DNA of 64,000 nucleotides from JACVRM01 sp963817375 (lineage in GTDB: Bacteria; Actinomycetota; Thermoleophilia; Gaiellales; Gaiellaceae). The stretch is from the NCBI GenBank assembly GCA_963817375.1, contig CAWFOB010000001.1:643750-707749 (forward strand), in the 5' to 3' direction. The notes under the pieces are model-generated. The model saw only the letters and a list, made by a program, of their open reading frames with translations. It ran no database searches and was not told the DNA's origin. This document shows positions 32,857 through 43,199 of the stretch, piece by piece; the first letter of the stretch is position 1, and every line of letters begins with the position of its first letter. Made by a program: the position numbers and the translations under genes.

Positions 32857-33957
32857 TTACGCGAGAACCTCGGCGGTGACCCCGCCGCCGAGCAGCCGGC
32901 CGCGCGGAGTGAGCACGACCGTGCCCGCGTCCTGGACGGCGAGCCCGAGGCGCTCGACGCCGCTCCAGCCCGGCGGTGTCGACGGCGTCGCCGAGGCCGT
33001 CGAGCGCCAGCGGCTCGTCGAGGCGCAGCCCCAGCAGGACCCGCTCTGCCTGCTGTGTCGCGCGGTCGAGCTCCTCGACGTCGCGCTCCGGGCGGCGGCC
33101 ATCGGCCAGGGCGGCGAGGTACCGCCCCACGCTCGGCGTCGTCCGCCAGCGCCGCCCGTGCACCGTGGAGACGGCGCCCACGCCGAGCGCGAGGTAGTCG
33201 CGCCCGTGCCAGTAGCCCAGGTTGTGCTGTGCGCGCAGATCCCGCCCGGCGTCGGGCCGGCAGAAATTGGCCGTCTCGTACCAGCGGTAGCCGGCGCCGG
33301 TCAGCGTCTCGACCACGCGCTCGAAGTAGCCCTCCATCGCCTCCGCCTGGCGGGCGAGCTCCTCCCCGTGCGCGTGCGTGAAGCGCGTTCCCGGCTTCGC
33401 CTCGAGCTCGTAGCAGGACAGGTGCTCCGGCTCGAGGGCGAGCGCCTCGGCGAGATCACGCTCGAGGTCGGCGGCGCCCTGGCCGGGGATGCCGTAGATG
33501 AGATCGAGCGAGATGTTGTCAAATCCGGCATCACGGAGAGTGTGCACGGCGCGTCGGACGTCGTCCGGTCCGGCAACACGCTCGAGCATCGCGAGCAGCG
33601 CCGGCTGGAAGCTCTGGGCGCCGAGCGAGACGCGGTTCACGCCGCCGTCGCGGAGCAGCGCGGCGAGCGCAGGCGTCACCGTCTCCGGATTCGCCTCGAC
33701 GGTCACCTCGCCCGCGGCCGGCAGTGCGGCGAGGAGCCGGGCCAGCGCCTCCGGCCGTGTGAACGTCGGCGTCCCGCCTCCGAGGAAGACGGTGTCGAGC
33801 TCGGGGGCGAGCAGGCTGCGCTCGAGCTCGAGCTCGGCGAGCAGCCCGTCGACGTACGGCCCGTGCCGGTCGAGGGCGCCCACGGCGGTGACGAAGTCGC
33901 AGTAGCCGCAGCGATGCGCGCAGAACGGCAGGTGCACGTAGAGGTGGCGGACGCCGC

Positions 33958-33961
<4 letters not shown>
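32857..33961 (-). CDS. hemW: Heme chaperone HemW (radical SAM), one frameshift near C-terminus
   Basis: Starts at ATG 33961, overlapping the lepA stop. LYVHLPFCAHRCGYCDFVTA holds the C-x3-C-x2-C cluster. TVFLGGGTPTF, VNRVSLGAQSF, ISLDLIYGIPGQ and AQHNLGYWHGRDYLALGVGA (the HNxxYW heme-related motif) place it in HemW rather than HemN. The frame breaks after DAVDTAGLE near 32960. One extra base there restores ERLGLAVQDAGTVVLTPRGR and LLGGGVTAEVLA to TGA 32857, the expected C-terminal winged helix. HemW passes heme to respiratory proteins. Gene order lepA-hemW-hrcA-dnaJ is conserved in many Gram-positive bacteria. Confidence 0.9.
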
Positions 33962-35746
<1,785 letters not shown>

Positions 35747-35752
35747 AGGCCT

Positions 35753-37322
35753 CTAGGCGCTGCGGAAGCGCCCTCGAAGTGAGAGTAGCGCCCTCAGCTC
35801 CTGCACCCGGAGAGCGCGGCAGGCGACCAGGTAGACCACGCCGCCGGCGACGATCGCCGCCGTCACCGAGATGAGCTGCGCGATGAAGCGGTCGTGGCCG
35901 AGCACGTCGTCGAGCGCCCACCACACGCCGAAGCTGACGATCGCGACCGGGATGCTCGCGATCGTGATGCGGACGATGGCCGATCCACTGGCTCTGAGGT
36001 CGAGACCGCCCGAGCCGGCGGCGCAAGAGGATCAGCAGCGCGATCGTCCCGGCGATGTTCACGATCGCAGTCGACAGCGGTAGCCCCCAGACGCCCAGGC
36101 GGTAGAACGCGGCGTCCAGAACGGCGTTGAGGCCGAGGTTCCCGAGCGCGACGTAGGTCGGGAGCCACGGGATCTGGAGGCTGAAGAACCCGCGGTTCAG
36201 CATGAGCATGAACCCGTTGAACGTCGAGGCCGAGCGCGAAGGCCGCGAGCGCGCCGGCGACGACATGGGTCTGCCCGGACGTGAAACTTGCCACGCTCGT
36301 AGACGAGGCGGACGATCGGCTCGGCGAGCACGGCCGTGAAGATGCTGGCCGGGATCAGCAGGAACGCGATCTGGCGCAGTCCCGCGTTGACGGTGTTCTT
36401 GAACGCGGGGATGTCGTTCCGCGACGCGAGCCGGCTGAGCGTCGGGAACAGCACGGTCGCGACGGCGACCGAGAACATCCCCTGCGGGAGCATGTAGAGC
36501 CGGAAGGCGGCGTTGATCGCGCTCGGCGCCTGGTAGCGGTCGATGAACCGGGAGGCGAAGAACGTGTCGATGACCGCGTTGATGTTGATCAGACCGAGCC
36601 CGATCGAGATCGGCAGCATCAACACGAAGACGCGCCGCACCGCCGGGTCGCGCCAGTCGAGCACCATGTGCAGCCGGCCGTCGCGCCCGCGCAGCCACGG
36701 AAGCGGGAGCAGCGTTTGGATGACCGTCGCGACGAGGATCGACGCCGGCGTAGACGTAGAGCTTGGCCTCGGTGCCGTGGGCGCGCGGCACGCCGATGAC
36801 GAGACCGACGATGATGGCGACGTTCCAGACCACCGGCGAGAGCGCCGGGATGGCGAACTCGTCGTAGCTGTTCAGGACGCCGACGAGGATCCCGAAGACG
36901 CCGAGCAGCACCACGATCGGGAAGAGCAGGCGCGCGATGCTCGTCGCGAACGCCCCGTAGCCGAACGCGTGCATGATCCACGGCGCGATCAGGACGAACA
37001 GCGCGGTGATCCCGGTCAGGAAGAGCAGGACGAGCCACAGCAGGCTCGACGCGACACGCCAGGCGCGGGCACGCTCGCCGCGGTCGAGCAGGTCGCTGAA
37101 GACGGGGACGAACGCGCCCGAGAGCGCGGCGTCGGCGACCAGCGCGCGGATCGTGTTCGGGATCAGGAAGGCGACGTCGAAGGCGTTGATCGGGCCGTTG
37201 ATGCCGAAGTAGCCGCGCGCGACGACCTCACGGACGAGGCCGAGGACGCGGGACAGGCCCGTGAAGAGCGAGAAGACCGCGGTCGACCAGGCGAGCCGCC
37301 GCCGCCTGGTGTGCGTCTCCAC
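35753..37322 (-). CDS. murJ: Lipid II flippase MurJ (MviN family), several frameshifts
   Basis: Start at GTG 37322 (VETHTRRRRLAWSTAVFSLF). Multiple membrane helices follow: TGLSRVLGLVREVVARGYFG, ALSGAFVPVFSDLLDRGERA, LWLVLLFLTGITALFVLIAP, PIVVLLGVFGILVGVLNSYD. A later part reads LPISIGLGLININAVIDTFF, AAFRLYMLPQGMFSVAVATV and NGFMLMLNRGFFSLQIPWLP. The chain must be read across frame changes near 36750, 36290, 36230 and 36005, and ends RALRVQELRALLSLRGRFRS at 35753. It flips lipid II for peptidoglycan synthesis. Four small frame errors in 1.5 kb suggest a low-quality tract rather than gene loss. It lies 6 bp upstream of lepA. Confidence 0.88.
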
Positions 37323-37378
37323 GCGGGCGAGTATAGGGAGGCCATCTGCCGCCACCGGATCGCGCTCGAGAGCTCTGC

Positions 37379-37384
37379 TACGAT
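37379..37384 (+). promoter_or_regulatory. Extended -10 box of rpsT (TGcTACGAT)
   Basis: TACGAT at 37379-37384 is preceded by TGC, giving an extended -10. It lies 32 nt upstream of the rpsT ATG, leaving room for a short leader (GCCCGCCGGTGCGGGC, a possible small hairpin at about 37390-37406). The -35 is not evident. The 94 bp spacer separates divergent murJ and rpsT. Confidence 0.45.
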
Positions 37385-37416
37385 CGCCGAGCCCGCCGGT
37401 GCGGGCATTTCTACGC

Positions 37417-37680
37417 ATGGCCAATATCAAGCAGCAGAAGAAGCGGGTACGGACCGCGGCGCGGGAGCGCCTCGAGAACCTGCGCTACCGGTCGACGATC
37501 AAGACCCTCTCGCGGCGCCTCAGCGCGGCCGTCGAGGAGGGCGACGCCGACAAGGTCGCCAGCGAGCACCTGGAGCTCCAGCGCTGGATCGATCGCGCCG
37601 CCGCCCGCGGGGCGATCCACCGGAACCAGGCCGCGCGCAAGAAGGCGCAGGCCTCGCGCCTCATCACGCCCGGCTCGTAG
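37417..37680 (+). CDS. rpsT: 30S ribosomal protein S20
   Basis: 87 residues from ATG 37417 (MANIKQQKKRVRTAARERLE). Highly basic, three-helix protein with the typical NLRYRSTIKTLSRRL and AIHRNQAARKKAQASRLI segments. Binds the bottom of 16S rRNA. It is the only plus-strand gene in this stretch, convergent with holA 3 bp away. Confidence 0.96.
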   Translation: MANIKQQKKRVRTAARERLENLRYRSTIKTLSRRLSAAVEEGDADKVASEHLELQRWIDRAAARGAIHRNQAARKKAQASRLITPGS

Positions 37681-37683
37681 CGG

Positions 37684-38634
37684 CTAGCGCTTCCGCGTCA
37701 CGTCGACGAGCGCGAGCTCGAGCTCCACGTCCGCCGGGCGGCGGCTCGAGCCCTTGAGCGCGGCGTCGAGGCCTGCCAGCCGGACCAGCGCGTCGTTGAG
37801 CTCATCGGGGGAGTAGTGGTCGGCGTGGCCGAGCGCCTTGCGCACGCGAAACTCGTGCACGCCGAGCGTCTTCGCAATGTCGCGGGTCGCCGTGCCTTCG
37901 GCGGCGAGCCGCTGCGCGTTGCGGACGAGCGTGACGTGGGCGGCGAGCCGGGAGCCGACGAGGAACGGCTCGGTGCGGTGCACCTCTGACTCGTAGACAG
38001 CGAGCACCTCGCCGACGTCGCGCGATCCCCACGCGTCCGACAGCCCCCAGCTCGGCGCTTCGCGCGAGTGGACGGCAAGGAGCTCGACGTCGCGGGCGCC
38101 GACCGGGTCCTTGCCCGCCCAGGTAGCGAGCTTCTCGATCTCGCTCTCGAGCTCGGCGAGGTCGTCGCCGACGAGCGCCACGAGCGTCTCGCAGGCGTCG
38201 CGGTCGGCCTGGACGCCGAGGCGCTTGAACTGCTCGGCGACCCAGCCGGGCAGGCGGCGCTTCGCGACGTCCCACTGCAGCACCTCACCGCCCTTCGCGA
38301 CCGCCTTGACGAGCGGCGCCTCGGACTTCAGCTCCTGCGCGATCAGTGCGAGCACCGTCTCGGGCGTCGGGCTCTCGAGGTAGCCGGCGACGGCCTGGGC
38401 GTCGGCGGCCTTCCACTTGTCCACCCCGTCGACGATGACCAGCCGCCCGCCGCCGCCGAAGAGGCCGAGCGCGTTGCAGGACGCAACCGCATCCTCGCCG
38501 GTCGTCGTCTCGGCGAAGAGGTGCTCGATCGTCTCCTCGCCGAACCGGCCGCGCAGGCGGGCGACGGCGCGGGAGATCTTCGGGCGGTCGCTGCCGGTCA
38601 GAAGGTAGGCGGGACGGAGCGGCTCGGGCGCCAT
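37684..38634 (-). CDS. holA: DNA polymerase III subunit delta
   Basis: 316 residues from ATG 38634. The N-terminal part PAYLLTGSDRPKISRAVARL is the delta clamp-loader entry, then SCNALGLFGGGGRLVIVDGV and KWKAADAQAVAGYLESPTPE. The C-terminal collar helices include ETLVALVGDDLAELESEIEK and YSPDELNDALVRLAGLDAAL. Delta opens the sliding clamp in the clamp loader. It overlaps the comEC 3' end by 37 nt; the comEA-comEC-holA-(rpsT) order is common. Confidence 0.93.
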   Translation of the reverse strand: MAPEPLRPAYLLTGSDRPKISRAVARLRGRFGEETIEHLFAETTTGEDAVASCNALGLFGGGGRLVIVDGVDKWKAADAQAVAGYLESPTPETVLALIAQELKSEAPLVKAVAKGGEVLQWDVAKRRLPGWVAEQFKRLGVQADRDACETLVALVGDDLAELESEIEKLATWAGKDPVGARDVELLAVHSREAPSWGLSDAWGSRDVGEVLAVYESEVHRTEPFLVGSRLAAHVTLVRNAQRLAAEGTATRDIAKTLGVHEFRVRKALGHADHYSPDELNDALVRLAGLDAALKGSSRRPADVELELALVDVTRKR

Positions 38635-40073
38635 GGCGAGACCATACTGCGGCGCACCGCGACCACGGCGAGCACCGCCAGGCACGCGCCGACGAGCGTC
38701 TGCACAGGGGTCAGGCGGGCGTACGGCAGCGCGGCGACGCCGCGCGCGACGGCGGCGAGGTAGGCGGCGAGCAGCCCCTCCGCCTGCGCCAGCGGCGCGC
38801 AGGCGGCCGGCACGACCGGGTGGATCGCCGCCGAGATCAGCGCGCAGCCGAGCAGGGGCGCGACCGCCGGCGCCGCGAGCATGTTCGCCGGCAGGGCGTA
38901 GAGCGGGACGGCCCCGAACTGCAGGAGCAGGATCGGCGCGGTCGCGACGCTGCAGACGAGCGAGACGGTCAGCGCATCGGCGGCCATGCGCGGCACCGGG
39001 TAGCCCTCGACCCGCCGGCCGACGCGGGCGACGCCGAGGAAGATCGCGACGACGGCGCCGAACGAGAGCTGGAAGCCCGGGTCGAGCAGCGAGTACGGAT
39101 TCCAGGCGAGCAGCACGGCCGCCCCGGCGAGCAGGAAGTACCAGCGGTCGCGCGGGCGGGCGGTCAGCCACGCGAGCGAGCCGAGCACGCCGGCGACCCC
39201 GGCCCGGACGACGGACGGCTGCCAGCCGACCGCTGCGAGGTAGCCGAGCACGGCGACGATCGCGACCGCCTCGCCGACGAGCCGAGAGACGCCGAGCAGC
39301 ACGCAGAGCGTCACGACGCCGCCGACGATGATCAGGACGTTCTGGCCGCTGACGGCGAGCAGGTGGTAGAGGCCCGAGGCCCGGAACGCATCCGCCAGCC
39401 CTTTGGAGAGGCCCTGGTCCTCGCCCAGCACGATCCCCGCGACGACCGCCCGCCGCTCGCCGCGGAGGCCGGGCGCCATCGTGGCTCCGATATGGCGGCG
39501 CAGCCGGTCGGCGAGCCCCGCCAGGCCGCCACGCATCCCGAGCACCCGCAGATGCGAGCCGCGCAGGACGACGTGGATGCCGTGGCGCCGAAGGTAGGTC
39601 GCCTCGTCGAACCCGTTCTCCGGGCCGCGGGGCGCCGTCACCTCCACGAGCGCGTCGACCAGCGCGCCCTGCGGCGGCGCGCGGCCGGGCGGTAGGCGGA
39701 GCAGTACGGGCTCGCGCAGCGCGCGGTCGTGGAAGGCTCGCGCCTCGGCCGGAACGCGGACGTCGAAGGTCGAGTGCTTGGCCGGTCCGGTGACGACGAG
39801 CAGCGCGTGGCCGGCATGCCCGATCTCGGGGGTGAGCGGGCTGCGGTCGAGCGCGTCCAATCGAGCGCCGCCCCAGACCAGGCCGGCAAGTGCGAGCGCG
39901 GCGGCCAGCACCGCGAGGCGGTGCTCGCCGACGACCCCGGACGCGGCGAGCAGCAGCCCGGCCGCGATGGAGCCCGGCACGACGGGGAGGCGCGCGAGAT
40001 TCGCGCCGGCCAGCCCGGCGCAGAGGGCGGCGAGGAGCACGTGCGGCCCGGCACGTGCGGCGATCCCGCTCAC
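38598..40073 (-). CDS. comEC: ComEC/Rec2 competence channel, without metallo-beta-lactamase domain
   Basis: 491 residues from GTG 40073, overlapping the comEA stop. An N-terminal membrane part leads into an OB-like DUF4131 domain (HSTFDVRVPAEARAFHDRAL, LVEVTAPRGPENGFDEATYL). The Competence domain follows (GERRAVVAGIVLGEDQGLSK, FRASGLYHLLAVSGQNVLII, VGWQPSVVRAGVAGVLGSLA, NPYSLLDPGFQLSFGAVVAI). Long ComEC proteins carry a C-terminal metallo-beta-lactamase nuclease domain; here the chain ends soon after the last membrane spans, so that domain is absent. It should form the DNA import channel. Confidence 0.92.
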   Translation of the reverse strand: MSGIAARAGPHVLLAALCAGLAGANLARLPVVPGSIAAGLLLAASGVVGEHRLAVLAAALALAGLVWGGARLDALDRSPLTPEIGHAGHALLVVTGPAKHSTFDVRVPAEARAFHDRALREPVLLRLPPGRAPPQGALVDALVEVTAPRGPENGFDEATYLRRHGIHVVLRGSHLRVLGMRGGLAGLADRLRRHIGATMAPGLRGERRAVVAGIVLGEDQGLSKGLADAFRASGLYHLLAVSGQNVLIIVGGVVTLCVLLGVSRLVGEAVAIVAVLGYLAAVGWQPSVVRAGVAGVLGSLAWLTARPRDRWYFLLAGAAVLLAWNPYSLLDPGFQLSFGAVVAIFLGVARVGRRVEGYPVPRMAADALTVSLVCSVATAPILLLQFGAVPLYALPANMLAAPAVAPLLGCALISAAIHPVVPAACAPLAQAEGLLAAYLAAVARGVAALPYARLTPVQTLVGACLAVLAVVAVRRSMVSPWRPSRSVPPTF

Positions 40074-40654
40074 GGCGCCACCAGGTCGCGGAGCGTGTCC
40101 AGACGCGCCGGCCCGATGCCGGGAATCGCGTCGAGGTCGTCCACCGACGTGAACGCGCCGTTCTTCTGCCGGTAGTCGAGGATCTTCTGGGCGGTCACCG
40201 GCCCGACGCCGGGCAGCGCGTCGAGCTGCTCGAGCGTGGCGGTGTTGAGATGCACCGGCCCGGCAGGCGTCGTGGATCCGCCGGCCGCGCCGGCACTCCC
40301 GGACTGCCGGCGCGGCACGACGACCTGGAGGCCGTCCGCGAGCGGCGCGGCCAGGTTCACGAGCGAGAGGTCTGCCCGCCGGGTCGCACCGCCCGCCCGG
40401 CTGACCGCATCCGCGACCCGGCTTCCGTCCGGCAACCGGTAGAGGCCGGGCCGGCGGACGGCGCCGACGACGTCGACGAACAGCCGGTTCGCCGGCGCGG
40501 CGGCCGGCTGTGCGAGGGCAGCGGCTGCACGCGCCGTGTCCGCACTCGGCGCGCGCGTCCCGGCGAGATGCCGGGCGGCCGCGACGAGCGCGAGCACGCC
40601 GACGAGGCCGAACGCGATCGCTCGGCGCCGTTCCACGGTCAGCCAGGCGGGCAT
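40070..40654 (-). CDS. comEA: ComEA-type DNA-binding protein (SLBB plus helix-hairpin-helix)
   Basis: 194 residues from ATG 40654. One N-terminal membrane span (AIAFGLVGVLALVAAARHLA), then an SLBB-like domain (FVDVVGAVRRPGLYRLPDGS, VADAVSRAGGATRRADLSLV) and two C-terminal helix-hairpin-helix motifs (LNTATLEQLDALPGVGPVTA and VDDLDAIPGIGPARLDTLRD). It binds incoming DNA at the membrane and hands it to ComEC. The stop overlaps the comEC start. The 182 bp upstream region has no gene. Confidence 0.93.
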   Translation of the reverse strand: MPAWLTVERRRAIAFGLVGVLALVAAARHLAGTRAPSADTARAAAALAQPAAAPANRLFVDVVGAVRRPGLYRLPDGSRVADAVSRAGGATRRADLSLVNLAAPLADGLQVVVPRRQSGSAGAAGGSTTPAGPVHLNTATLEQLDALPGVGPVTAQKILDYRQKNGAFTSVDDLDAIPGIGPARLDTLRDLVAP

Positions 40655-40836
40655 GGAGCCACTGTGGCGGCGGAGCTGTCACGTGTCTGTGCCGGAACCG
40701 TCCCAAAGACGCACAGAGCGGAGGCGGTCGAGCGGGCCGGAGAGCCCGGAGTCCTCCGACGGGATCACGCCGTCGCGTTCAGGCCGTCGGGTCTAGACGT
40801 CTTTCGGGGGAGCCAGGAGGTTCCGCCGATGCCTGC

Positions 40837-41088
40837 TCAGGTTCGGGCCGGCCTCGCTGCGTCCCAAAGGAAGTAGGCGAATAGTCCGAGGAGTGGGAGC
40901 ACGAGGATGACGACGAGCCAGAGCAACTTGCCGGCGAATCCGAGATCGCGGCGGCGCACGACACGGACGGCGACGACCAGCCAGACGACGATCCACAGGA
41001 CGAGCGCAATGGCGACAAGTCCCGAACCGAAGGTGTAGCCGAGTGGCGCCACGCTGGTCGAGAGGCTACCGGGGAAGGCGGAGATCAC
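40837..41088 (-). CDS. Small membrane protein with PLDc_N domain
   Basis: About 83 residues, start uncertain (GTG 41088 chosen; the open frame extends further upstream but reads unlike this family). Two membrane spans: SGLVAIALVLWIVVWLVVAV, then after the basic turn RVVRRRDLGFAGKL the second, LWLVVILVLPLLGLFAYFLW. The RDLG...WLVVILVLPLLGLFAYF pattern is the phospholipase D nuclease N-terminal membrane domain (PLDc_N) found in many short actinobacterial proteins without a nuclease part. Function unknown. Confidence 0.7.
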   Translation of the reverse strand: MISAFPGSLSTSVAPLGYTFGSGLVAIALVLWIVVWLVVAVRVVRRRDLGFAGKLLWLVVILVLPLLGLFAYFLWDAARPART

Positions 41089-41204
41089 CTGAACAAGCTG
41101 ATCGCGGCGAGGCGCAGGAACACGCAGCGACTGTCGCGCGAATTTGAGACGTGTCCGTGTCAGATCTGCGCCAAGACCTGCGCACTTGTCCGGAACGGCC
41201 ATGA

Positions 41205-41777
41205 ATGGGTGTGACAGACAGCCGCCCCGCGGCGTATACCGGGAGCGTGAGCGCAGTCGAGCTGCCCGCCCGCCACCCGGACGCCACGGTCGCACGGCCG
41301 ACGTTCGCCGACGCCGCACGGGCTCACCTCGACGACGTCTACCGCTACCTGCTCTACCTGACGAAGGACGGAACGCTGGCCGAAGACCTCACAGCCGACA
41401 CCTTCGAGCGCGCCCTGCGTGCCTGGCCTCGCTTCGACCCACGCCGAGGGAGCGCCAGGACCTGGCTCTGCCAGCTCGCGCGGACAAGCGCGCTCGACCA
41501 CTTTCGCGCCGAGAAGCGGCGACACGGCCGCGAGGAGCGCTACGCACGGGAGGAGCCGGTCGCCACCGAGCAGCCCGCGGGTGGGCTCTCGCCCGAGCTC
41601 GAGGCGGCGCTCGGGCGCCTGTCGCCGGCCGAGCGCGAGGTGATCGCGCTTCGGATCGTCCTGGACATGGACGGCCCGGCCGCGGCGCGGGTGCTCGGCA
41701 TCGGCGAGTCCGCCTGCTCGACCCGGCTCAGCCGGGCACTGGATCACCTGAGAAGGGAGATGGGGACCGATGAATGA
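41205..41777 (+). CDS. ECF-type RNA polymerase sigma factor
   Basis: 190 residues from ATG 41205; an alternative GTG at 41247 would give a start nearer the sigma-2 domain. Sigma region 2: HLDDVYRYLLYLTKDGTLAE, DLTADTFERALRAWPRFDPR, GSARTWLCQLARTSALDHFR. Region 4: LGRLSPAEREVIALRIVLDM and ARVLGIGESACSTRLSRALD, a helix-turn-helix. No regions 1 or 3, so ECF class. The stop overlaps the next gene by 8 nt, so the DUF4349 membrane protein is its likely anti-sigma or effector partner. Confidence 0.93.
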   Translation: MGVTDSRPAAYTGSVSAVELPARHPDATVARPTFADAARAHLDDVYRYLLYLTKDGTLAEDLTADTFERALRAWPRFDPRRGSARTWLCQLARTSALDHFRAEKRRHGREERYAREEPVATEQPAGGLSPELEAALGRLSPAEREVIALRIVLDMDGPAAARVLGIGESACSTRLSRALDHLRREMGTDE

Positions 41778-42852
41778 CGCCTTCCTCGCCGAGCTCCGCG
41801 CCTCGGCGCCACCGGCGCCGGAGCGGCTGCGGACGCGCGTGGAGGCGATCGCCGCCCGCGAGCCGCGCCGCGCGGCTTGGCGCAACTGGTTCCAGCCGAG
41901 GCGCGCCGTGCTGGTCATCGCGCCGGCGGCGTTGGCCGCAATGCTCGCCGTCGCGGTCGGACACGGCGTGTTCGATGCACCCGCGCAACACGACAACGCC
42001 TTGAGCCAGCCCCACGGCGGCGAGGCCAGCCAGGCGGTGCCCGCGCGCGTCCCGTCGCGCATCAACCACGGATCGACAACCTTCGGTCCCGTGGCTGGTG
42101 CCGTGCCCACGAATCCCAGCGCCCAGTCGCTCAAGTCGGCCGATCTCGCCATCCCGCCCGCCGCCCGTGGCCGCAAGCAGGACTACCGGGCCACCCTGAC
42201 CGTGCGCCTGCCGAACGTCGGCCGCATGTCGGACGCGATGAAAGACGCGATCAACGCGACCCGCGCGTGGGGTGGCTACGTCGTCGCCGCCGAGTACAAC
42301 GTGCCGGGCCGAAACGGCGACGCCCAGCTCGTCGTCCGCATCCCGGTGCAGCACGTGCAGGCCGCGGTCCAGCGCTTCTCGAACCTCGGCACGCTGGCAG
42401 CCCAGGACGTGTCGATCCGTGACGTCCAGGGCAAGCTGAACGCGTACACGCGCCAGCTGCTCGTGATCCGCGAGCAGATCGCGAAGCTCCGCGTGCAGCT
42501 GGCCCACGCGACCACCGATGCCGAGCGCGCCGCCATCCAGCTCAAGATCACCCGCGCCACCCGAGCCGCGGCCGACCTCCGGGCGGAGCAGACGGCGCTC
42601 AGCCGGCAGGCCGCCTTCGCAACCGTGACCCTCAACCTGACCACGCGGGCAGCCGCCGCGGCCGCCCCGCACAAGCAGGGCCAGGTCGAGCGGACGCTCC
42701 GCGACGCCGCCTCGATCCTGGCGCTCGAGCTGGCATACGGGCTCTACGCTCTGATCGTGATCGCGCCGATCGCGCTCATCGCGCTGCTCGCCTTCCTGGG
42801 CGCGCGCTTCGCACGCCGCCGCGCCGACGACCGGCTGCTGGGGAGCACGTGA
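41770..42852 (+). CDS. DUF4349 membrane protein, candidate anti-sigma factor
   Basis: 360 residues from ATG 41770. A short cytoplasmic N-terminus (MNDAFLAELRASAPPAPERL) is followed by a membrane span near 50-70 (RRAVLVIAPAALAAMLAVAV). The extracytoplasmic DUF4349 domain includes YRATLTVRLPNVGRMSDAMK, AWGGYVVAAEYNVPGRNGDA and a coiled coil of about 215-285 rich in Ala, Arg and Gln. Two closely spaced hydrophobic helices near the C-terminus (SILALELAYGLYALIVIAPI ALIALLAFLG) follow. Translational overlap with an ECF sigma gene and a small N-terminal cytosolic domain fit an anti-sigma role, but no zinc HxxxCxxC motif is present, so this is inference. Confidence 0.83.
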   Translation: MNDAFLAELRASAPPAPERLRTRVEAIAAREPRRAAWRNWFQPRRAVLVIAPAALAAMLAVAVGHGVFDAPAQHDNALSQPHGGEASQAVPARVPSRINHGSTTFGPVAGAVPTNPSAQSLKSADLAIPPAARGRKQDYRATLTVRLPNVGRMSDAMKDAINATRAWGGYVVAAEYNVPGRNGDAQLVVRIPVQHVQAAVQRFSNLGTLAAQDVSIRDVQGKLNAYTRQLLVIREQIAKLRVQLAHATTDAERAAIQLKITRATRAAADLRAEQTALSRQAAFATVTLNLTTRAAAAAAPHKQGQVERTLRDAASILALELAYGLYALIVIAPIALIALLAFLGARFARRRADDRLLGST

Positions 42853-43199
42853 TCAGGGCAGTCGGTGTCGCGGCGCTGGCGCTTGCCATGCCTGCAGCCG
42901 CCCAGGCGCCGAGCGGGCTCTACGGCAAGGTCACGCGAGGCCCGATCAGCCCGGTCTGCCGCGTGGGCTACCCGTGCGACGAGCCGGCGAAGGGCGCCAG
43001 GTTCCTGCTCCAGCGGAACGGCCACGCGACGTGGGTGCACACGACGAGCACGGGCGCCTACCGCGTGCGCCTCGCGCCCGGCCGGTACTTCGTCACGACG
43101 GGGAACTACGGGCCAGGGAGCATCAAGCCATCGACGGTGCGCGTCCCCGCCGGCCGCTACGCCCGCGTGAACTTCTCGATCGACACCGGAATCCGTTAG
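42849..43199 (+). CDS. Small secreted carboxypeptidase-regulatory-like beta protein
   Basis: 116 residues from GTG 42849, overlapping the DUF4349 stop. Signal peptide (MIRAVGVAALALAMPAAAQA), mature start about APSGLYG. The rest is a single beta-sandwich: GLYGKVTRGPISPVCRVGYP, CDEPAKGARFLLQRNGH, TSTGAYRVRLAPGRYFVTTG, TVRVPAGRYARVNFSIDTG. This matches the cell-surface SdrB/CarbopepD_reg fold, with one pair of Cys that could form a disulfide. It is the last gene of the sigma factor unit. The three may form an envelope-sensing system. It converges with leuS with a 4 nt overlap. Confidence 0.8.
   Translation: MIRAVGVAALALAMPAAAQAPSGLYGKVTRGPISPVCRVGYPCDEPAKGARFLLQRNGHATWVHTTSTGAYRVRLAPGRYFVTTGNYGPGSIKPSTVRVPAGRYARVNFSIDTGIR

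Noticed and set aside
40655..40836. Hidden gene upstream of comEA
   Set aside because: Open frames here are short, lack ribosome sites and show no conserved motif; treated as intergenic.
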